Source: Siphonodentalium dalli
Lineage: Eukaryota; Mollusca; Scaphopoda; Gadilida; Siphonodentaliidae
Length of the DNA: 64,000 bases
NCBI GenBank assembly: GCA_032622095.1
Contig: CP136064.1
Location: 191,321,794-191,385,793 of the forward strand
Direction of reading: 5' to 3'
The number at the start of each line of letters is the position of its first letter. The first letter of the stretch is position 1. Positions 57,445-64,000 of the stretch are shown one piece after another. The position numbers were made by a program, and so were the translations under genes. A model generated the notes under the pieces. The model was not told the origin of the DNA and searched no databases. It saw only the letters and a program-made list of their open reading frames with translations.

Positions 57445-59418
57445 TCGTGTGTCAATAAAGAGCGTTTCGTTTTAATTTATCGTAACGCGGTAAAACAACA
57501 CAAAATTGGTTTATTGCTGTCGGATTTAATCAATTATAATCAAGTCATTCATTACCAATATGATATGATAAGTTCATTTTTCCTTGGTTATGAATCATCT
57601 ATATATTTGGGCAATATGGTGTTTATATATATTTCGGAATATTGCTTCCCCCACCCCAAAACAATCTAGCCGACTGTCACTGATGGAAATTCACTGCATC
57701 TATGCATGGTTATTGGCCTATAAAATTAGCACTCTAGCGATGCGGTCTATTGAATATCCAGGTCATAAATCGACCTCTATGTGTCAATTCCGCATAACAA
57801 TAGGGTTATAAAATATATAAATGTTCGCCGTGGTTCGTTTAAACATCCAATCATATATAACACTTTTTGAAGGAGGGATAATAATCCGGTTTAATATGGA
57901 ATCACATATTCAAGTGCTCTTTATTCGCAATATATCGTAATAGTGAACGCTCTTTATTGCGTCAAGGTAAAGGGACTCGACTTAGAACAGTTGTTCTAGT
58001 GATTGTTTACTGATTACAACAATACAGGTCAATACATGTACATGAACTTCCGATATGCATGCTTTATATATCCTTCCATCATTGTCATAGCAATTTCCGC
58101 TTTATTAAACTCTTTTTATTCGTACCATATTAGGAAAACTCTTAACATGGAACGCTCTTTATTGAGCCATGGTGAAGGAAATAGGGACTCGACTTTGAAT
58201 AGTTGTCATCGTGAATTATTCATCAACATACTCCCCACTTTAACTGCAATTGTATGTATTCGTAACCATGACTGACTCGTCAAATTAAACGCTCTTTATT
58301 TGGTATATGTAATCGGTTTCTGATTTTGCGCAACGGGTTTCCCACAGAAATGCCGCCAAATGTCACGTAAACGAACATGAATACAGCATATGCCTAACTC
58401 AGAGTCACTAGAATGAATGAATGATTGTAAATACGGGACACTCGGGGCATATATACGGGCAAAATTAAAACAACATCGCGAACACGCACCCGAATAAAGT
58501 TCACATGCCGGCTCGTGTTTTTATAAGCTTTATACGAAAGTGTTATCTACCCCGCTCAATCGTCCCTCTATATTTTTTGTCAAAACAATACCGTAACTTT
58601 CCAAACAGCACTTAAGACAAATCACAAGTGAAGATAACTCACCGCGCGATGACAATTCACCATGTGTACACAATGCTATTGATATGCCCCGCAGTAATTC
58701 CATTACACTCACGCGCTGATGTCGATTCCGGATTTTCCATCGCCATATGGGTAGACATAATTAACTCCGACTCCGATTCCCTGTTTTTAATTAGTTTACC
58801 TCGCTTGACGTCATGCGAGGTTTTGCTACGGAGATAGCCGACAACCGGTGGTGGTATTATTTATTTATGTCTCGGCTAATTTATTACGCGATTTTTATGG
58901 GACTTGGATCATTGTGATCACAATAGGGGTGGCTTTCGGATATAGTTTTGTTGTTTCATGAGGATAGTAATCCTTTAAGTGTACACATATAGCCCAATTT
59001 TTTTCAAATGTAATTACTCAGCCCAATGATAATATATTATGAAATTCAATCTCACTGGTATATATATTTACATACTAAGTATTGTGACTGTTGTCATCAC
59101 TAAATCCAGCATTCTGATTGGTCGGCGCCCACGTGGCTAGTTGCAGTTATTTCTCGGTGAATGCGCAACGGCTCATAACACCAAGCTCATAACAACATCG
59201 ATACGTCATTGGGTTTGGAAAGACGAACGCGTAATGTTTTGGGCGCATTTGGACTCGCGCAGGATTGACTAAATACATCATCGGGTTTCAATATGAAGAG
59301 AAATTGTTCCTATTAACTTTTGCCAAGGGTGCTATTGGGTATTTTGGGCTGTTTTTGTCACGATACACTTTTCGATTTAAATACATTTACAAAAGTGGCT
59401 TTTTCGCTAAATGTATAT
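57445..59418. other. No gene supported
   Basis: 'cgctctttatt' recurs (57,949; 58,150; 58,290), twice followed by 'gggactcgactt', a weak ~200-bp duplication. Otherwise nothing recognised. Confidence 0.35.
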
Positions 59419-59454
59419 ATATATAAGGATTAACTGTCATGTGGACTATTATTA

Positions 59455-59539
59455 TGGAGATGTAACCGTGAGGTAAGTGGTCATAACTTGTATGGGTTTT
59501 ACACAAGTTATGTCCACTTACCTCACGGTTACATCTCCA
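59455..59539. repeat. Subterminal hairpin
   Basis: 'tggagatgtaaccgtgaggt' pairs with 'acctcacggttacatctcca'; arms of ~36 bp with one mismatch around the loop 'atgggttttac'. Confidence 0.9.
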
Positions 59540-60039
59540 TAACAAGACAGTCAAAGACTGGGTCGCTCACCAGACTGCAAAGACTGATAAGACTGGGACA
59601 ATGGACACCACAACAGTCAGAACTTTTCATAATCACTTTAAAAGAAGTAGATCTAAACAGGATATGTGGCTAGAGAGACTTCACATATGTAGATTGGTGA
59701 AAATCCACCTTGAAATTACCAACTGTACACTACTGATCACTCCCCCTCTCCCCCCTCCTCCAGCTCAACAAGTCCCCTCCCGACCGGGCTCCAGACTCCC
59801 AAGTCTTAGGTTGGAATTTCACAACCGACACCTCAAACTTTCCTAATTGTTGGAAATTTCCAATCTCACACGCGCCTTTTTATAAAACCATTTAGACATG
59901 TTTGAAGCCCAATTATCCATGGACCCAAAATACCATACATGTATGTCATATTAATCAGTCAGGTGGTTCCAAGGTAGATGTTTTAATGAATTTGGTATTT
60001 CAATGATTTTATTAGACACAAAAGTCCCCATAGCCCCGC

Positions 60040-61590
60040 CATTTCTTGACAGGTTGACCTCAATTTTACCAAATCTGAATCTCAGTCACTAAAGGATCCT
60101 CCATACTATATGTAAGCTAAATAGTCCAACCTCTCTTGAGAAGACATGTTGAAAATTACTATAGAGACATATAGTTATGTCCCTGGTCCCACCCTATTTA
60201 ACCTGGTGACCCCATCTGAATAAATTTGAATCCCAGACACCAAAGAACCCTTCATACTAATACTAAATATCAGTAAAATAGACCTGATGGTCCTTTTGAA
60301 GGAAGCATATTAAGAGGGAAACTGTCCTTCGCTTGGCCCCTATTTGACCAGGTGACCCCATTAAAAAAAATCTGAATTGCAGTCAAATAATAACATTCCA
60401 TGCTAAAAAAAGCCAACTAGTTCTTGCAAACGTATTTTAAGAATTACTATGTGGTGAAATAGTTATGTCTCTGGCTCTGCCCTTATTTGACTTTGTGATC
60501 CCATTTTCACAAATCTGTCACCCAAGGAAATTTCATACCAAATAATAAGCAAAATATGCCATTTGATTCTTGCATAGAAGACATATCATGAATTACTATG
60601 GAGAGAAAGATTAATGTAGCTGGCCTTGCACCTACTTGACCTGGTGATCCTGATTGAACAATTCTGAATCACAATCACCAAACGAGCCTCAATATTAAAT
60701 ATGAGCTAAATAGAGCTGGTGGTTCTTTCAAAGAACACTTTTCAAGTTTGCCAAATATGTTTTAGTGAGGTGGTGGATGTGGGAGTGTTAAATGTCCTGT
60801 TGAAAGATTTGAACAATACATATGATAGATTGTTGTTGTAATTGGGAATTAATTACCTCTAGCAGATATCCAGGGAATTTTTATAAAAATGTCAGATTTC
60901 ACTTGACATGTGTATGCATACCCCGCATACAGTTAGAGCCAAAGTAAATGCTTCTTATTATTAATTAATGATTATCTGTCAAGAATTTGAGTAAATATTA
61001 TTTTTGGGACCAGGGTAGCAGAACCAGTGAACTTGAGTGAACCTTCAGAAATGTAATGGCATTAGTTTTCCAATTTTCCAATTTTGTTTAATATATATAT
61101 AATTAACCATGGAGTTAAATACAATTTTTTTTTTTTTAAATATTTTAATAAATAAAAACAAATCCACGTTTTTTTTTAAATATTCTTTTATTTTTTAATA
61201 TATAATTTCTTTTCTTTTCTTTCTTTCTTTTTTTTGGTTAAAGAGTTAAAACTTACCAAGTGACCTCATTTGAACAAATCTGAACCCCAGTCACCCAAGG
61301 ATCCTTCATACCAAATATGAACCCATTTGGCCTGATGGTATTTGAGAAGATGTTTAAAAGAATTACTATGGAGGGAAAGAGTTATGGCCCTGGCTTCGCA
61401 ACTATTTGACCAAGTGACCTCATTTGAACAAATCTGAATGTGAGTCACCTAGGGAACATCCACACCAAATATGAACCCATTCGGTCTTATGGTTCCAGAG
61501 GAGAAGACGTTTAAAGAATTGTTTACGGACGGACGGACGACGGACGAGGAGTGATGACTATAGCTCCACCGGAGACTTCGTCTCAGGTGA
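60040..61590 (+). repeat. Tandem core, ~150-bp units
   Basis: Units contain 'ttgacc(a/t)ggtgaccccatt', 'aaatctgaatc(c/t)cagtcacc', 'cataccaaatatga' and 'gaattactatggag'. Anchors near 60,055, 60,209, 60,350, 60,490, 60,640, then 61,258 and 61,411. The gap 60,760-61,250 holds AT-rich low-complexity sequence that may be an insertion. Confidence 0.75.
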
Positions 61591-61840
61591 GCTAAAAACA
61601 GTCCACATGACAGTTAATAATCCTTATATAACCCATCCCTGGTTAAGTACGTGGTCCTGCTAATTTGCTAAGATGTTGGTAGGGCAAAACCAAGTGTTGT
61701 TAGTTTATCTAAAGTTGTTATTTTTTCAGTGTTTGATAAAATGAACATATCAAGGAAAAGCCATTATAAGTGTAAAACATTCAAAAACTTCTCAAATATT
61801 CTATAAATGGCTCTGTCGGTTGGTGCAAACCGGTCATAAT

Positions 61841-61940
61841 CATAATAAGCAATGCATTTATATAGCGCATTCTACAGTAAATTAGTTGCAATGCGCTTTA
61901 CATAAGTATTACCCCTGTCATAGGGCATTAGAGAACTATG
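61841..61940 (+). repeat. Interspersed 'atttatatagcgc' repeat
   Basis: 'aatgcatttatatagcgcat' and 'gcgctttacataagta' is a motif pair of a repeat seen in many marine invertebrate genomes (recalled, not searched). Confidence 0.5.
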
Positions 61941-61942
61941 CC

Positions 61943-62530
61943 TTAAAGGGGTACTGTACGCCACATGTTGTTGTTGGTTTCTATAGTCTCCGAGTCGGAG
62001 AATAAGGTAACAATTTTTCCATTATTTGAAAGTCTGTTGATTACGAAGTCATGTTACGGATGACAAATTTACCGGAATGCAAAAATACAAATTGTCGTTG
62101 TCGAGTAATTTTTGTAAAGTTTTCAACCAAATGAATCAAATAAAAGTTATATTATATGCATACTAGTCCCATATAATCATTTAAGTTATTGTATCGTCGC
62201 TAGTCAGTGAGTGGCTTGAGTGTTCTCCCCGTATCATAATATTTTAAGCAATCGTGTGTGCGATCGGTTTATAAATCCAGTATCCCTCAATTACTATTTT
62301 TGATTACGGTAATTCGTAATTTAATTGACGCCATTTTATGGCTCCAGTCATAAATTCAATTTATATCAAATTATTAACTTTTAAATTATTAAATTTTAAG
62401 ATAGCCTATTAACCTGAGCGTTTACAGAATACATCTTCGACTCAAATTACTTATGTTTCTATATATTATCGATATTAGATCGTTGTTGTCACCGGAAATT
62501 TAATGAAAATGGCGTACAGTACCCCTTTAA
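61943..62530. mobile_element. TTAA-flanked MITE
   Basis: AGGGGTACTGTACGCCA and TGGCGTACAGTACCCCT are perfect inverted ends, each bordered by TTAA. A TTAA duplication is typical of piggyBac and Kolobok superfamilies. The 580-bp interior has no transposase. Confidence 0.85.
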
Positions 62531-62689
62531 CGCTCAAGCATAAATGATTTACGCTAATAAATGTGAAAATGGCCTCCCTTGTTCCGGACCAAAAATTTAT
62601 GTCTGACACTGGTAGTAATTCATAATTGAATATAACTCTGTCCGGAGTTTGAGGTGTTATCACTTATCAGTAAGAGACATCGCTGGTAG

Positions 62690-62885
62690 AGACTTCGCCA
62701 TAATAGATCATGTCAATGAACCTCTACTCTTGCATGCTGACGCCCGTAGAGATCATATTCCACCAGTATAAAACCTTAGAACTTTTTGAAATTTTGACAG
62801 GGAACCTTATAAAGTCGAAAAATAATTGCAGGGAATATATTTATCGGTTATTATCTGTTCCTTAATAATGTACTTCACTGTATAG
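62690..62885 (+). repeat. Repeat M, copy 2
   Basis: Matches 50,195-50,405 ('gcccgtagagatcatattcc', 'agtataaaacctt', 'gttccttaataatgtacttc'). Confidence 0.75.
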
Positions 62886-64000
62886 GTGAAGGTTCAAACT
62901 TTTTTTGCAATATAATTATTCTGAAAATAAATATACCAACAACTTAGCATTTATCAGATAGAGGTGCGTATAACACTGAGTGAGCTATAGGTCCCCATTT
63001 GCACTGAAAAGGTCATGAACCGGCTGGGCAATGTGAAATAATTGTCATGTTTTGTTCGCCTAGCTGTTGGCGAAACATAAGCAAAGCAAATTTTGACTAA
63101 TTGGTGTCAAATCGGATGGGGCATCTTTAAACAAATTATTTACGACGCGGCTGAGAATGTTTACTTAATTACATTTAGCCCCAGGGTGACACACAGTGAC
63201 ATACATTATATTGACCCGAATGCTGCTGTCAATCATGTTACAATGCACAACAGGTGGTTTCAATGTCTATCACATCTAATAAAGGGAATCAATGAAATGC
63301 TATCGGCTATTATTATGTCTGCCCTCTGGCGATAATATCCACATGTAGGAATGACTGTGACATTTGGTAAAAATATGTCAATAGTTCGACATTTCGAGCC
63401 TAAACCAACAGTAGACCGAAACACGTGGAAATTGTTCTTACTCGCGGTGAATCCGCCATTTGGTCTCCGGAAGTCAAAGTTAACAAGTAGCATCTATTTT
63501 TAGCCTATGACTCCAGTCTGGGAATTCCCAAAAATAAAATGGCAACAGGTCGTTACCGAATCGCAGGTGCGAGAACTTCATAAAACTAATTAAACACTCA
63601 CCCTGGATACATACAATACGTAGGTTTCCCACAGTAGGTGGATTGGATGTATCACGTATGTTTTTGAGTTATTTTTTTAACGCAAAGATCGAATAGCTAT
63701 TTATCAGTAACTTATGGGAAGTTCGTTGACAAAAAAGGGCGTCTGAATGTCTGCATCGTCACCAGATCCTAACTCTATAGATGACATGGCCACAAAACAA
63801 TTCTTAAACACGCGTAGTTGCACTCAGAATAAATGAAATTAAGCCATAAAATGTTGATAAAAAAATTCTCGCACTCAGCTGTCGAATGTTTACAAATGGA
63901 TGCTACTTCTCAACTTTGACCTTTTGCCGGTGGGTTGGACAAAAAGCTAGGAATCTGACCATATGGAACCATCGGCCATCTTGAAAATCGCAAACCAGTA
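62886..64000. other. No feature seen
   Basis: Only short frames without motifs on either strand. Confidence 0.4.

Larger units (their letters stand above)
59419..61630. mobile_element. TIR element with hairpin and tandem core
   Basis: Inverted ends: 'tatataaggattaactgtca' near 59,419 and 'tgacagttaataatccttat' near 61,609, differing by a 3-base indel, then continuing 'tgtggact'/'agtccaca'. Inside are a hairpin (59,455-59,539), unique sequence, a ~150-bp array and a GGAC-rich end with 'ggagacttcgtctcaggtga'. No coding capacity. Same general build as 22,347-24,649. Confidence 0.75.

Overview
This is intron-rich, AT-rich, repeat-laden eukaryotic DNA, most likely from a mollusc and probably a bivalve. 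Three things point there: a repeat end near 61,530-61,600 reading '..ggagacttcgtctcaggtgagct' after a GGAC-rich run, a SINE-like tail near 55,473-55,533, and many non-autonomous elements carrying tandem cores of about 120-190 bp, as in bivalve pearl/BIV160-type repeats. The assignment comes from recalled repeat families, not from a search. There are no operons and no tRNA, rRNA or CRISPR that I can support.

Genes are few. Two exons of an unidentified coiled-coil protein (1,016-1,136 and 7,326-7,508) are separated by a repeat-filled phase-0 intron and hold its C-terminus. An intact single-exon Rac-like Rho GTPase lies at 26,470-27,060. A C2H2 zinc-finger exon lies at 35,047-35,385. A decayed, repeat-rich gene at 40,060-42,550 ends in a short domain that, from memory, belongs to uncharacterised invertebrate proteins. 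An unrecognised basic nuclear-type protein at 55,882-56,712 is probably frameshifted in an A-rich run. A cluster of four CACGTG boxes lies at 56,977-57,046.

The rest is mostly mobile DNA. The central structure (13,845-20,343) is a decayed Mutator-like (MULE) transposase gene split near its 3' end by a 5,675-bp foldback element (14,615-20,289). The two halves of that element are inverted copies of one another, down to a mirrored minisatellite meeting at an 18-bp hairpin. A perfect 17-bp direct repeat flanks the insertion, and the MULE reading frame reads through both copies.

A second striking element (40,444-41,363) has perfect 45-bp inverted ends and an interior made of more than 30 GATATC-centred palindromes, mostly 21-22 bp apart. 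It lies inside the repeat-rich gene. Other regions: foldback MITEs at 1-10,400; a three-type higher-order array at 22.3-24.6 kb; foldback and array repeats at 28.7-32.3 kb; a ~187-bp array between inverted repeats at 44.8-49.8 kb; further arrays at 50.4-51.3 and 60.0-61.6 kb; and a TTAA-flanked MITE at 61,943-62,530. Coordinates of degenerate repeats are approximate because they were aligned by eye.
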